Shown in pieces: positions 47,927 through 57,100 of a DNA stretch of 64,000 nucleotides (the first letter of the stretch is position 1; every line of letters begins with the position of its first letter). The translations under genes and the position numbers were made by a program. The notes under the pieces are model-generated. The model saw nothing but the letters and a program-made list of their open reading frames with translations, did not search any database and was not told the origin of the DNA. This DNA is from Lysobacter arvi. Lineage in GTDB: Bacteria; Pseudomonadota; Gammaproteobacteria; Xanthomonadales; Xanthomonadaceae. The stretch spans positions 1-64,000 of the forward strand of contig JARUHG010000004.1 of NCBI GenBank assembly GCA_031216755.1, read 5' to 3'.

Positions 47927-48535
47927 ATGAGCCCACGCACCGCCCTTACGTTCGTCGTCGCCTGCTGCCTGACCGCCTGCGGTTCCACGCCCGATTCGTC
48001 CGGCCCCGCGCCGCAGGACGCGTTCTTCCAGCACGTCGCGTCGCTGTGCGGACAGGCGTTCGCCGGTCGCATCGCGGTGGATCGCCCGCCGACGGAGGGC
48101 GATCCGCTCGCCGGCAAGGCGCTGACGATGCACGTGCGCGAATGCAGCCGCGACACCATCCGCATTCCGTTCTTCGTCGGCAGCGACCGCTCGCGCACGT
48201 GGGTGCTCACGCGCACCGCGACGGGGTTGCGCCTGGCGCACGACCACCGACACGAGGACGGCACCGAGGCCTCGCTCAGCCAGTACGGCGGCGACACCCT
48301 GGACATGGGCACGCCGGAGCGGCAGGAGTTTCCCGCGGACGCCGCGTCGAAGGCGCTGTTCGCGCGCGAGAACCGCGCGAGCTCGGTGTCCAACGTCTGG
48401 GCGATGGAGATCGAACCGCACGAACGATTCGTGTACGAACTCACGCGTCCCGGCCGCGAAGTGCGCATCGAGTTCGATCTCGAACATCCGATTCCGGCAC
48501 CGCCGCCGCCGTGGAGCGTCGCACCGAAGCGGTAG
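47927..48535 (+). CDS. Predicted lipoprotein
   Basis: A 202-residue protein with a lipoprotein signal, the lipobox ending LTACG around residue 18. The mature part contains FQHVASLCGQAFAGRIAVD and DRSRTWVLTRTATGLRLAHDHRHEDG; no function is known. A possible TTGCCG/TAGCGT promoter lies just upstream, 8 nt before the ATG, so the transcript may also be nearly leaderless. It is convergent with the RND efflux gene and shares a terminator with it. Confidence 0.75.
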   Translation: MSPRTALTFVVACCLTACGSTPDSSGPAPQDAFFQHVASLCGQAFAGRIAVDRPPTEGDPLAGKALTMHVRECSRDTIRIPFFVGSDRSRTWVLTRTATGLRLAHDHRHEDGTEASLSQYGGDTLDMGTPERQEFPADAASKALFARENRASSVSNVWAMEIEPHERFVYELTRPGREVRIEFDLEHPIPAPPPPWSVAPKR

Positions 48536-48540
48536 CGAAG

Positions 48541-48560
48541 AAGGCGCCCGAAGGCGCCTT
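48541..48560. terminator. Terminator between lipoprotein and RND pump genes
   Basis: AAGGCGCC, loop CGAA, GGCGCCTT, then ACTTTTG on the plus strand. It lies between the convergent stops. Confidence 0.65.
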
Positions 48561-48567
48561 ACTTTTG

Positions 48568-51500
48568 TTACGCCGTTTCCGGCGCCCTGACCCGGAACCA
48601 GGCCGCGTACAGCGCCGGCAGGAACAGCAGCGTCAGGAACGTCGCGACGGTCAGGCCGCCCATGATCGCCACGGCCATGGGCCCGAAGAACGCGCTGCGC
48701 GAGAGCGGGATCATCGCGAGGATCGCCGCGAGCGCCGTCAGCACGATCGGCCGGAAGCGACGGACCGTGGCTTCGACGATCGCCTGCCAGGGCGCGGCGC
48801 CTTCGCCGATATCGTGCTCGATCTGGTCCACCAGGATCACCGAGTTGCGCATGATCATGCCGGCCAGCGCGATGGTGCCCAGCATCGCCACGAAGCCGAA
48901 CGGCACGCGGAACACCAGCAGGAACAGCGTCACGCCGATCAGCCCCAGCGGCGCGGTCAGCAGCACCATGAAGCTGCGCGAGAAACTGCGCAGCTGCAGC
49001 ATCAGCAGCGTGAACACGACGAACACGAACAGCGGCATGCCCGCGGCGATGGACTTCTGGCCACGCGCGGAGTCCTCCACGCTGCCGCCGATGTCGATCG
49101 AGTAGCCGTACGGCAGCTTCGAACGCAGCCCGTCGAGCGTCGGCGAGATCTGCGCGGTCACCGTCGCCGGCTGCGTGCCGTCGTAGATGTCGGCGCGCAC
49201 CGTCATCGTGGGCTGGCGATCGCGATGCCAGATGATGCCTTCCTCGAACCCGTAGTCCAGCGTGGCGATCTGCGTGAGCGGCACGCTCGTCCCGCTCTCG
49301 GTCGGCACCATCAGGCTGCTCAGCATGTCCATGCGCAGACGCTCTTCGGCGGGACCGCGCAGCAGCATCTCGATCAGCTCGTTGCCTTCGCGGTACGTGC
49401 TGACGTGGGAGCCCGACAACGAACTCGACAGGAACTGCGACAGCCGTGCCGAGCTGACCCCCAGCGCGCGGGCGCGTTCCTGGTCGACGACGAGCCGCAC
49501 GACCTTGTTCGGCTCGTCCCAGTCGAGGTTGACGTTCACCACGTGCGGGTTCTCGCGGATCTTCTCGCGCACCTGGTAGGCGATGGCGCGCACCCGGTCG
49601 ATGTGTTCGCCCGACACGCGGAACTGCACCGGATAGCCGACCGGCGGGCCGTTCTCCAGGCGCGTCACGCGCATCTGCAGTTCGGGGAAACGCTGGAAGA
49701 CCTCGTCGATCAGCCAGCTGCGGATCTCCTCGCGCGCTTCCAGGTTCGTCGGCGTGAGGACGAACTGCGCGAAGTTCGCCGCGGGCAGCTGCTGGTCGAG
49801 CGGCAGGTAGTAACGCGGCGAACCGGTGCCGACGTAGGCGACGAAGTTCGCCAGGTCCTTGCGCTGGGCCAGGATCCGCTCCAGGCGCTGCGCCTGCTCG
49901 GTCGTCGCGCGCAGCGAACTGCCTTCGGCCAGCTCCATGTCGACCATCAGTTCCGGGCGCGTGGAATCGGGGAAGAACTGCTGCGGCACGAATCGGAACA
50001 TCACCAGCGACAACACGAACGCGCCCGCTGTCACCGCGATGACGAGCCAGCGATGGCGCACGCAGAACGTGACCCACTCACGGAATCGCACGTAGAACTT
50101 CGTGCCGTACGGATCGTGCGCGTGGCCGTCGATGGGCGGCTTGGGCGCGATGTAGTCATGCAGTTTCGGGAAGCGGCCTGCGACGCGCTCGCGCAGCGCG
50201 TGCCAGCGGTACGGAATCGATCCCGGCCGCAGCGGCTTGGCTGCGTGGCCGTAGTCGGGCAGCAGCTTGTCGCCCAGATACGGGATGAACGCAACGGCCG
50301 CGACCCACGACACCAGCAGCGCGATGGTCACCACTTCGAACAGCGAGCGCGTGTATTCGCCGGTGCTCGACTTCGCGGTGGCGATCGGCAGGAAGCCGGC
50401 GGCGGTGATGAGCGTGCCGGTCAGCATGGGGAACGCGGTGGAATCCCACGCGAACGCCGCGGCTTTGAGGCGGCTGAAGCCCTGTTCCATCTTGATGGCC
50501 ATCATCTCCACCGCGATGATCGCGTCGTCCACCAGCAGGCCGAGCGCGAGCACCAGGGCACCGAGCGAGATCTTGTGCAGGCCGACGCCGAACAGGTCCA
50601 TCACGGCGAACGTCATCGCCAGCACGAGCGGGATCGACAGCGCGACGACGAAACCGGTCCGCAGGCCCAGCGAGAAGAAGCTCACCAGCAGCACGATCGC
50701 GACCGCTTCGGACAGCACGCGCACGAATTCGCCCACCGATTCGGTCACCGCGGCGGGCTGGTCGGCGACCTTGCGCAGCTGCATGCCGGCGGGAAGCGTC
50801 TTCTGCAGTTGCGCGAACTGCGTCTCCAGCGTCTTGCCGAGCTTGAGGATGTCGCCACCGTCCTTCATCGCCACGCCGATGCCGATGGCGTCCTCGCCCA
50901 TGAACCGCATGCGCGGCGCCGGCGGATCGGAGAAGCCGCGCTTCACGTCGGCGACATCGGCCAGGCGGAACGTGCGGTCGCCCACGCGGATCGGGAACTG
51001 GCGGATCTCGTCGACGGACTTGAACTTGCCGCCCACGCGCAGCGCGACGCGCGTGCTTCCGGTCTCGAAGAACCCGGCGGGCACCATCGCGTTCTGCTCG
51101 TCCAGCGCCTGCTGCACGGCCGCCGCGGGCACGCCGAGCGTGGCGAGCTTCACGTTCGACAGTTCGATCCAGACCTTCTCGTCCTGCACGCCGAACAGTT
51201 CGATCTTGCCGACGTCCGGCTGTTTCTGCAGTTGCAGCTGGACGCGCTCGGCGTAGTCCTTCAGCACGGCGTAGTCGAAGCCCTTGCCGGTGAGCGCGTA
51301 GATGTTGCCGAAGGTGTCGCCGAATTCGTCGTTGAAGAACGGACCGACGACATCGGAGGGCAACGTGGGCCGGATGTCGCCCACCTTCTTGCGCACCTGG
51401 TACCACAGCGGCTCGATATCGCGGGAGCGCAGCGAATCGCGCGCGACGAAGATCACCTGCGACTCGCCGGCGCGCGAGTACGAGCGGATGAACTCGTAGC

Positions 51501-51732
51501 GGCCGGTTTCCATCAGCTTCTTCTCGATGCGCTCGGTCACCTGCCGCGAGACTTCCTCGGCGGTCGCGCCCGGCCACAGCGTGCGGATGACCATCACCTT
51601 GAACGTGAAGGCGGGATCCTCGCTGCGCCCGAGGCGCAGATACGAGAACGTGCCGGCGATGGCCATCACGAGCATCGCGTAGATGATCAGGCTGCGGTGG
51701 CGCAGCGCCCATTCGGAGAGGTTGAAACGCAT
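48568..51732 (-). CDS. RND efflux pump, inner-membrane permease
   Basis: A 1054-residue AcrB-family permease: TM1 at the N-terminus, two large periplasmic loops and 12 TM helices. The proton-relay aspartates are at 402-403 in TM4 (LLVDDAIIAVEMM), and the porter motifs FFSLGLRTGFVVALSIPLVL and RNSVILVDQIEHDIGEGA are present. It exports hydrophobic compounds by proton antiport with the adaptor encoded 10 bp upstream; the outer-membrane partner may be the TolC at 54500. Substrate unknown. Confidence 0.94.
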   Translation of the reverse strand: MRFNLSEWALRHRSLIIYAMLVMAIAGTFSYLRLGRSEDPAFTFKVMVIRTLWPGATAEEVSRQVTERIEKKLMETGRYEFIRSYSRAGESQVIFVARDSLRSRDIEPLWYQVRKKVGDIRPTLPSDVVGPFFNDEFGDTFGNIYALTGKGFDYAVLKDYAERVQLQLQKQPDVGKIELFGVQDEKVWIELSNVKLATLGVPAAAVQQALDEQNAMVPAGFFETGSTRVALRVGGKFKSVDEIRQFPIRVGDRTFRLADVADVKRGFSDPPAPRMRFMGEDAIGIGVAMKDGGDILKLGKTLETQFAQLQKTLPAGMQLRKVADQPAAVTESVGEFVRVLSEAVAIVLLVSFFSLGLRTGFVVALSIPLVLAMTFAVMDLFGVGLHKISLGALVLALGLLVDDAIIAVEMMAIKMEQGFSRLKAAAFAWDSTAFPMLTGTLITAAGFLPIATAKSSTGEYTRSLFEVVTIALLVSWVAAVAFIPYLGDKLLPDYGHAAKPLRPGSIPYRWHALRERVAGRFPKLHDYIAPKPPIDGHAHDPYGTKFYVRFREWVTFCVRHRWLVIAVTAGAFVLSLVMFRFVPQQFFPDSTRPELMVDMELAEGSSLRATTEQAQRLERILAQRKDLANFVAYVGTGSPRYYLPLDQQLPAANFAQFVLTPTNLEAREEIRSWLIDEVFQRFPELQMRVTRLENGPPVGYPVQFRVSGEHIDRVRAIAYQVREKIRENPHVVNVNLDWDEPNKVVRLVVDQERARALGVSSARLSQFLSSSLSGSHVSTYREGNELIEMLLRGPAEERLRMDMLSSLMVPTESGTSVPLTQIATLDYGFEEGIIWHRDRQPTMTVRADIYDGTQPATVTAQISPTLDGLRSKLPYGYSIDIGGSVEDSARGQKSIAAGMPLFVFVVFTLLMLQLRSFSRSFMVLLTAPLGLIGVTLFLLVFRVPFGFVAMLGTIALAGMIMRNSVILVDQIEHDIGEGAAPWQAIVEATVRRFRPIVLTALAAILAMIPLSRSAFFGPMAVAIMGGLTVATFLTLLFLPALYAAWFRVRAPETA

Positions 51733-51742
51733 GGGGCGTCGC

Positions 51743-52855
51743 TCAGTTGCGCTTGATGGGGCGATTGTCGCGATCCACCGGCTGCACCTTCTGGCCGTCG
51801 CGCAGCAGATGCCCGCCGGCCGCGACGATCCATTCGTTGGCGGCGAGGCCGCCCTGCACGGGCACGCGATCCTCGCCGAACGGGCCGGTCTGCACCGTAC
51901 GCAACTTCGCCGTGGAGGTCTTCGGATCGACGACGAACACCGAGGCCTTTCCGTTCTCGCGCTGGAGCGCGGCGATGGGCACGCTCAGGCCGCCGCTGGC
52001 GTCGGTCGGCAAATACACGCGGGCGCTCTGGCCCAGGTCGATCGCGCCGGCCGGCGCGTCGACGGTGACGCGCGCGGCGAACGTGCGCGATGCGGGATCC
52101 GCGGCCGGCGAGATCTCGCGGATGCGGCCGTCCCAACGCTGCCCCGGGCGCGACCACACTTCGACCTGCACCGGCTGGCCGGCGGCGACTTTGCCGGCCA
52201 TGGTTTCGGGCAAGGCGAAGGCGATCTCGCGCACGCCGTCGGCGGCGAGCGTGAACACCGCTTGCCCGGCGGCGACCACCTGCCCCGCCTCGGCCTGGCG
52301 CGCGGCGATCACGCCGTCGCGCGTGGCCCGCAGTTGCGAGTACGCCGCCTGGTTGCGCGCGACTTCGACTTCGGCGCGGGCGGCGTTCACCTGCCCCTGC
52401 GCGGCGGCCGCGGCGGCGTTCTGCGCGTCCAGGGTGGAGCGGCTGACGAGCTGGTCCGTCGCGAGCTTGGCGAAGCGGGCCTGGTCGGCGCGCGCGCGGC
52501 CGAGTTCGGCCTCGGCGGCCGCGAGCTGCGCCTGCGCGGCGCGGGCCTGCGCCTGCAGGTCGCCGGGATCGAGCGTCGCCAGCACCTGCCCGGCGCGCAC
52601 GTGATCGCCGACATCGACGAGGCGTTGCACCAGCTTGCCGCCCACGCGGAACGACAGCGGACTTTCCTCGCGCGCACGCACATCGCCCGCGAAGGCGGTG
52701 GTGGCGTGGTCGGCGGCGACGGGATGGGTGACCAGGACCGGGCGCGGCGCTTCTTCTACCGCGCCATCGCGGCCGCAGGCGCTCAATAGAAAGGTGGAAA
52801 AGGCAACCAGCGCCCATGCCGACAGGCGGAATGCAGCGGGGGTGGGACGGCGCAT
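51743..52855 (-). CDS. RND efflux periplasmic adaptor (MFP)
   Basis: A 370-residue membrane-fusion protein with a lipoprotein-type signal (LLSACG). It has the split lipoyl/barrel-sandwich (VGGKLVQRLVDVGDHVRAGQVLATLD, GQVVAAGQAVFTLA) flanking an alpha-hairpin coiled coil rich in Ala and Gln (about 100-165), then beta-barrel strands. It bridges the RND permease and an outer-membrane channel. It is first in the operon, transcribed from the AT-rich region shared with the divergent TetR gene. Confidence 0.93.
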   Translation of the reverse strand: MRRPTPAAFRLSAWALVAFSTFLLSACGRDGAVEEAPRPVLVTHPVAADHATTAFAGDVRAREESPLSFRVGGKLVQRLVDVGDHVRAGQVLATLDPGDLQAQARAAQAQLAAAEAELGRARADQARFAKLATDQLVSRSTLDAQNAAAAAAQGQVNAARAEVEVARNQAAYSQLRATRDGVIAARQAEAGQVVAAGQAVFTLAADGVREIAFALPETMAGKVAAGQPVQVEVWSRPGQRWDGRIREISPAADPASRTFAARVTVDAPAGAIDLGQSARVYLPTDASGGLSVPIAALQRENGKASVFVVDPKTSTAKLRTVQTGPFGEDRVPVQGGLAANEWIVAAGGHLLRDGQKVQPVDRDNRPIKRN

Positions 52856-52881
52856 TGCGAGGATCCCTGCGGTTAATTAAT

Positions 52882-52895
52882 GTACTTGTGAGTAC
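52882..52895. promoter_or_regulatory. Palindromic operator for the TetR regulator
   Basis: GTACT-tgtg-AGTAC, a perfect 5-bp inverted repeat in a very AT-rich 77-bp divergent region. It lies 27 bp upstream of the adaptor start. It is the natural binding site for the TetR protein (inference). Confidence 0.5.
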
Positions 52896-52920
52896 TGTAT
52901 AAATATCAAACTCGTTAGTC

Positions 52921-52926
52921 TAGTAT
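52921..52926 (+). promoter_or_regulatory. -10 element, probable leaderless tetR mRNA
   Basis: TAGTAT ends 6 nt before the ATG at 52933; there is no Shine-Dalgarno. An overlapping TAGTCT at 52916-52921 is an alternative -10. Confidence 0.4.
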
Positions 52927-52932
52927 TGCCCG

Positions 52933-53640
52933 ATGACCGCTTCACGCCAGCCCGCAGCGCCGCAGGGTGCACCCGCCAGACCGGCCGGCCCCGGCCGACC
53001 GAAGGACATGGGCAAACGCGCCGCCATCCTGGAGGCGGCGAAAAGAATGTTTACTCAGCATGGCTTCGATGGCGCGAGCATGGACCAGATCGCCGCCGAA
53101 GCCGGCGTATCCAAGCTCACGGTGTATAGCCACTTCGGCGACAAGGAAGCGTTGTTCCTTGCCGCGGTGGAATCGCATTGCGATCTGTCGCTGCCCTCGT
53201 CCCTGTTCGAGCCGTCGCCGGACACGCCGCTGCGCGACCGGCTGATGGACATCGCCCGTGCGTTCTATTCGATGGTGACCGCACCGGAAGCCGTGGCCGG
53301 CCACCGCATGCTGTGTTCTCCGCAGATGTCGAACTCGGGCCTGCCCAAGCTGTTCTGGGAGGCCGGGCCGATGCGCGTGCAGGCCGATTTCGCCGCGCTG
53401 CTGGAACGGCGCATCAAGGCAGGCGAGCTGGAAATCCCCGATGTCGCGCGCGCGGCGGGGCAGTTCTTCAGCCTGCTCAAGGGCGAACCGCACGCATGCC
53501 TCGTGTTCGGCGGACCGGGGCCGGCGGAAGAGGAAATCCAGGCGCATCTGGCGTCGGCCGTGGACCTGTTCCTGCGCGCCTACCAAGTGCGCGAAACGGC
53601 ATCCGGCAAGCCCGCCGCAAGCGGACGGTCGCGTCGATGA
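52933..53640 (+). CDS. TetR-family repressor of the efflux operon
   Basis: A 235-residue TetR regulator. The HTH is at about 30-75 (AAILEAAKRMFTQHGFDGASMDQIAAEAGVSKLTVYSHFGDKEALF), preceded by a basic Pro/Arg-rich tail. The C-terminal ligand domain resembles those of TetR proteins with a TetR_C_33-type sensor. Divergent from the adaptor/RND genes across a short palindrome, it most likely represses them until a substrate binds. Ligand unknown. Confidence 0.9.
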   Translation: MTASRQPAAPQGAPARPAGPGRPKDMGKRAAILEAAKRMFTQHGFDGASMDQIAAEAGVSKLTVYSHFGDKEALFLAAVESHCDLSLPSSLFEPSPDTPLRDRLMDIARAFYSMVTAPEAVAGHRMLCSPQMSNSGLPKLFWEAGPMRVQADFAALLERRIKAGELEIPDVARAAGQFFSLLKGEPHACLVFGGPGPAEEEIQAHLASAVDLFLRAYQVRETASGKPAASGRSRR

Positions 53641-53767
53641 CATCGGTCTTGGTTACTTCTGGCACTCAGTCCGACCTGGGGCCGCGGCCATCCTGTGCGC
53701 CGCGCCCGCGAAGGCCGGCAGCGGCATTCCCGGTACAATTCGCGGTCTTCCGCGCGAGAGTCACCCG

Positions 53768-54424
53768 ATGAACCCCATGGATTACAACAAGGCACGCGAA
53801 TTGATGGTCGAACAGCAGGTGCGTCCCTGGGACGTGCTGGATGGCCGCGTGCTCGACGTGATGGCGACGCTGCCGCGCGAGGCGTTCCTGCCGGAGGCGC
53901 ATCGCACCCTGGCGTACGCCGACCTCGCGCTGCCGCTGGGCCATGGCGAATTCGCCCTCAAGCCGGTCGTGCAGGGCCGCGCGCTGCAGGCGCTGGCGCT
54001 GGATCCGGCCGACGACGTGCTGGTGATCGGCGACGGTTCGGGCTATCTCGCCGCCTGCGCGGGCCGCCTCGCCCGCGACGTGCTGGCGCTTGAACGCCAC
54101 GCCGACCTCGCGCAGGCCGCCGCTTCGGCGCTGTCGGCGCAGTCGGTCGACAACGCGCACGTCGTGGTCGGCGATGCGTTCACCTGGACCACGGATCGAC
54201 GCTTCACCGCGATCCTGGTCGCCGGTGCGGTGGACACGATCCCGCAACGCTTCATCGATTGGCTGGAGCCGAACGGCCGCATGTTCATCGTGCGCGGTCG
54301 CTCGCCGGCGATGGAAGCGGTGCTGGTTCGCAACGATGTCAACGCGCCGCGCATCCAATCGTTGTTCGAAACCGATCTGCCCTATCTTGCCGGTGCGGCT
54401 CCCGCCCCGGTGTTCAAGTTCTGA
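53768..54424 (+). CDS. PCMT-family methyltransferase-like protein
   Basis: A 218-residue protein related to protein-L-isoaspartate O-methyltransferases, with the SAM-binding loop VLVIGDGSGYLAACAGRLA. The active-site region differs from typical PCMTs: GHGEFALKPVVQGRAL in place of the usual GHGQTISQP, so genuine repair activity is uncertain. A TACAAT hexamer (53734-53739) is a possible -10. It lies directly upstream of tolC with 75 bp between them, an arrangement common in gammaproteobacteria. Confidence 0.8.
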   Translation: MNPMDYNKARELMVEQQVRPWDVLDGRVLDVMATLPREAFLPEAHRTLAYADLALPLGHGEFALKPVVQGRALQALALDPADDVLVIGDGSGYLAACAGRLARDVLALERHADLAQAAASALSAQSVDNAHVVVGDAFTWTTDRRFTAILVAGAVDTIPQRFIDWLEPNGRMFIVRGRSPAMEAVLVRNDVNAPRIQSLFETDLPYLAGAAPAPVFKF

Positions 54425-54499
54425 CGCACACGTTTGCCCCCACACGCCCGCAGACCGCGGGCGGCTCAACAAGAACGCAAAACCGGACAAGGACCTCGC

Positions 54500-55918
54500 A
54501 TGATCCGCCGCCCGCTCGTCATCGCCCTCGCCGCTGCCGTGAGCCTGTCGGCCCTGCTGCCGGCCACGGCTTCCGCCGAAGACCTTCTGCAGACCTACGA
54601 GCTGGCCCGCACGGCCGACCCGCAACTCGCGGCGGCCGAGTCCAACCGGCTCGCCATCCGCGAAGGCGCGGTGCAGACGCGCGCGGCGATGCTGCCGCAG
54701 CTCGACGGTTCGGCCTCGATCACCAAGGGCCGCAGCTACCAGCGCGGCAATAGCTCGATCAATGCCGACGGAAGCATCAACACCGGCGACAGCGACACCG
54801 AGAGCACCACGCGCAGCAGTGGCGTGAACCTCAGCCAGATGGTGTACGACCGCGGCAACTTCACGCGCCACAAGAGCGCGAAGGCGCTGGCGCAGGCGGC
54901 GGACTTCCAGCTGGCCGCGTCCGGCAACGATCTGATCACGCGCACGTCGGCGGCCTATTTCAATGTCCTGATCGCGCTGGAATCGCTGTCGGCCGCCGAG
55001 GCCGCCGAGACCGCGCTGAAGAAGCAGTTCGACTACGCCTCCAAGCGCCTGGAAGTCGGCCTGGCGCCGATCACCGACGTGCATGAAGCCCGCGCGCAGT
55101 ACGACAGCGCGCGCGCCAACACGATCCTGGCCCGCAACGCCGTCGAGGATTCGTACCAGGCGCTGGCGGAGATCACCGGCCAGCAGGTCCGCAACATCAA
55201 GGGCCTGCCGAAGGACTACCAGCCGTCGCTGACCGAAGCACGCGACGCCGATGGCTGGGTCGCCACCGCGATCGAGAACAACCCGGCCCTGCGCGCGAAG
55301 GAATTGCAGGTTTCGTCGACCGAAGCCGACGTGGAGACCGCACGCGCCGGCCACTGGCCGCGCCTGTATCTCAACGGCTCCTACAGCGACAGCGAAACGT
55401 GGGGCGAGCGCACCATCCTGGAAACGACGCGCGATATCGACGGCCGCAGCTTCGGCCCGTCGGTCGGCCTGACGCTGTCGGTGCCGATCTTCTCCGGCGG
55501 CGCCACGCAATCGGGCGTGCGCCAGGCGCTGGCGCGCCGCGATGTCGCGCAGGACGAGCTGGAACAGCAGAAGCGCCTGCTCGTGCGCAACACGCGCAAC
55601 GCCTACCAGACGCTGGTGGCGAGCATCAGCGAAGTCGAGGCGCGCCGTCTTGCGCTGGTCTCGGCGCAGGCTGCGTACGACGCATCGCAGGTCGGCCTGG
55701 AAGTCGGTACGCGCACCGTGCTGGACGTCCTGCAGAACCAGAACAACCTGTTCACCGCCCAGCTCGAGTTCGCCCGCGCGCGCTACAACCACCTGCAGAG
55801 CCGCCTGCTGCTGGAACAGGCCGCCGGCACGCTCGACATCGCCGACGTGCAGGACGTCAACCGCCTGCTGACCGTGGACACCGCTTCGCAGCTGCCGGCG
55901 AGCGACATCCCGGGCTAA
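54500..55918 (+). CDS. tolC: TolC-type outer-membrane efflux channel
   Basis: A 472-residue outer-membrane factor with a signal peptide (MIRRPLVIALAAAVSLSALL...ASA) and the two repeated coiled-coil/barrel halves of TolC (ESNRLAIREGAVQTRAAMLPQL; GLAPITDVHEARAQYDSA and VGTRTVLDVLQNQNNLF in parallel positions). It forms the exit duct for RND pumps and type I exporters. AAGGA precedes the ATG. It may serve the RND/adaptor pair encoded at 48.6-52.9 kb, which has no channel gene of its own. Confidence 0.93.
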   Translation: MIRRPLVIALAAAVSLSALLPATASAEDLLQTYELARTADPQLAAAESNRLAIREGAVQTRAAMLPQLDGSASITKGRSYQRGNSSINADGSINTGDSDTESTTRSSGVNLSQMVYDRGNFTRHKSAKALAQAADFQLAASGNDLITRTSAAYFNVLIALESLSAAEAAETALKKQFDYASKRLEVGLAPITDVHEARAQYDSARANTILARNAVEDSYQALAEITGQQVRNIKGLPKDYQPSLTEARDADGWVATAIENNPALRAKELQVSSTEADVETARAGHWPRLYLNGSYSDSETWGERTILETTRDIDGRSFGPSVGLTLSVPIFSGGATQSGVRQALARRDVAQDELEQQKRLLVRNTRNAYQTLVASISEVEARRLALVSAQAAYDASQVGLEVGTRTVLDVLQNQNNLFTAQLEFARARYNHLQSRLLLEQAAGTLDIADVQDVNRLLTVDTASQLPASDIPG

Positions 55919-55928
55919 GGAAGACCGG

Positions 55929-55985
55929 CCACGCGGTACTTCCGCGTGGTCTGCGTAGCGCCCGGCCACGCATCGCGGGCCGGGC
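55929..55985 (+). terminator. Two hairpins after tolC
   Basis: CCACGCGG-tactt-CCGCGTGG (55929-55949) and GCCCGGCC-n10-GGCCGGGC (55960-55985). Both are perfect stems directly downstream of the tolC stop, but neither has a T-run, so they may be 3' stabilisers or weak terminators. Confidence 0.45.
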
Positions 55986-56085
55986 ACTTACGCCCTCGAC
56001 GCATTGCCGTCACGGCGGCAGCGAGACGCCCATGGCGGCTCACTCAATTTCCGCCCATGCGCAGACTCGGTAGCGGATCGACCGC

Positions 56086-56994
56086 CTACTGCACGCCCTC
56101 GATCGGCATGGCGAGCGCCGCCGCTTCCGCAGCGCAATCGGACGACGGCGCATCGCCGCCCGCACGCAACGACTGCACTTCCCGCGCGGCCGCCGCCACG
56201 TCGGCCTGGAACGCCGTATCCGACTGCAGCCGGGCGAACGTCGCCGACGCGATGGTGCGACCGGCGAGGACATCGCTCTGCCAGTGCGCATTGCAGACCA
56301 GCCGGCTTTCCCCGAATGCGCGCCCGCGCGCGAGCAGCGCATCGGTACGATCGGGCGCGACCTGCGTCAGCACCAGCGCCCAGGTCCAGCCGATCGACGT
56401 GTGCCCCGACGGAAACGAGCCGTCGTTGCGCAGCGCCGCCTCGTCCTTCGGCGCGCAGGTGCCTTCCTTGTAGAACACGAAGGGGCGCGTGCGCCGGTAG
56501 TGATCCTTTGCCGCGTACGTGGCGAGACCGGCGTCGGTCAGCGTGCGCCGCAGGAGCCGATACAACCGCGGCGACTGGTCCTGCGAGACCGGCACGCCCA
56601 GCGCGCACGAGAATGCGCCGGCCACGTGCGGAAACCCGAGTTCCGCGTCCGACGCCGCCAGGACGTCGCGCGCGGTGCCGCGCAGTTTCTGCGATGCGCG
56701 ACTTACCGCCTGGTCGTTCCGGAAGGCGGCCGATCCTTCCTTCGGCGGCGCGGGCAGCAGCTTGAGGCTGTCGGGCAGGTCGCGCCCGAGATAGCCGGCG
56801 AGCACGCCCGGGCGAATCTCCGGTACCGCCTCGGTGACGGACGGCGACGCGGCGCCGGGAAGCATCGGCGAAGCAGCCGGCACGACCGCGGATGTCGTGG
56901 TGCATGCGCACAGCGCGAGCGTCGCCGCGCATGCGAGCACCGCGTTCGCATCGGCCCGCGGGTGCGTGAAGCCCCTTCCAGTCGACGAAGTCAC
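56086..56994 (-). CDS. Class A non-specific acid phosphatase (PAP2)
   Basis: A 302-residue periplasmic phosphatase of the PhoN/class A type. Motifs are complete: KDHYRRTRPF, GSFPSGHTSIGW (catalytic His) and SRLVCNAHWQSDVLAGR. The N-terminus is a signal sequence with cysteines (LACAATLALCAC). The start is most likely GTG at 56994, with AGGAG 7 nt upstream; the frame is open further upstream to 57180, but that sequence is the shadow of waaA. It hydrolyses phosphomonoesters outside the cytoplasm; its own role here is not shown by context. Confidence 0.88.
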   Translation of the reverse strand: MTSSTGRGFTHPRADANAVLACAATLALCACTTTSAVVPAASPMLPGAASPSVTEAVPEIRPGVLAGYLGRDLPDSLKLLPAPPKEGSAAFRNDQAVSRASQKLRGTARDVLAASDAELGFPHVAGAFSCALGVPVSQDQSPRLYRLLRRTLTDAGLATYAAKDHYRRTRPFVFYKEGTCAPKDEAALRNDGSFPSGHTSIGWTWALVLTQVAPDRTDALLARGRAFGESRLVCNAHWQSDVLAGRTIASATFARLQSDTAFQADVAAAAREVQSLRAGGDAPSSDCAAEAAALAMPIEGVQ

Positions 56995-57056
56995 GTCACG
57001 GCTCCTGCAGGCGATGTGTCGCCAGATGCACCATCGGGCGTTGAGGCGCCGTGAAC

Positions 57057-57080
57057 CTTTCGGCGAGGCGTCGCCGAAAG
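57057..57080 (-). terminator. Hairpin after waaA
   Basis: CTTTCGGCGA-ggcg-TCGCCGAAAG, a perfect 10-bp stem 20 bp beyond the waaA stop. No T-run follows on the minus strand (GTTCACGG), so termination strength is uncertain. Confidence 0.5.
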
Positions 57081-57100
57081 CGTTGAACCAGGACGATCTG

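Noticed and set aside
47821..51756. Very long open frame (about 1300 codons) opposite the RND permease
   Set aside because: It is antisense to a strongly recognisable RND gene in GC-rich DNA; the translation is Arg/His/Asp-rich low-complexity sequence with no fold.
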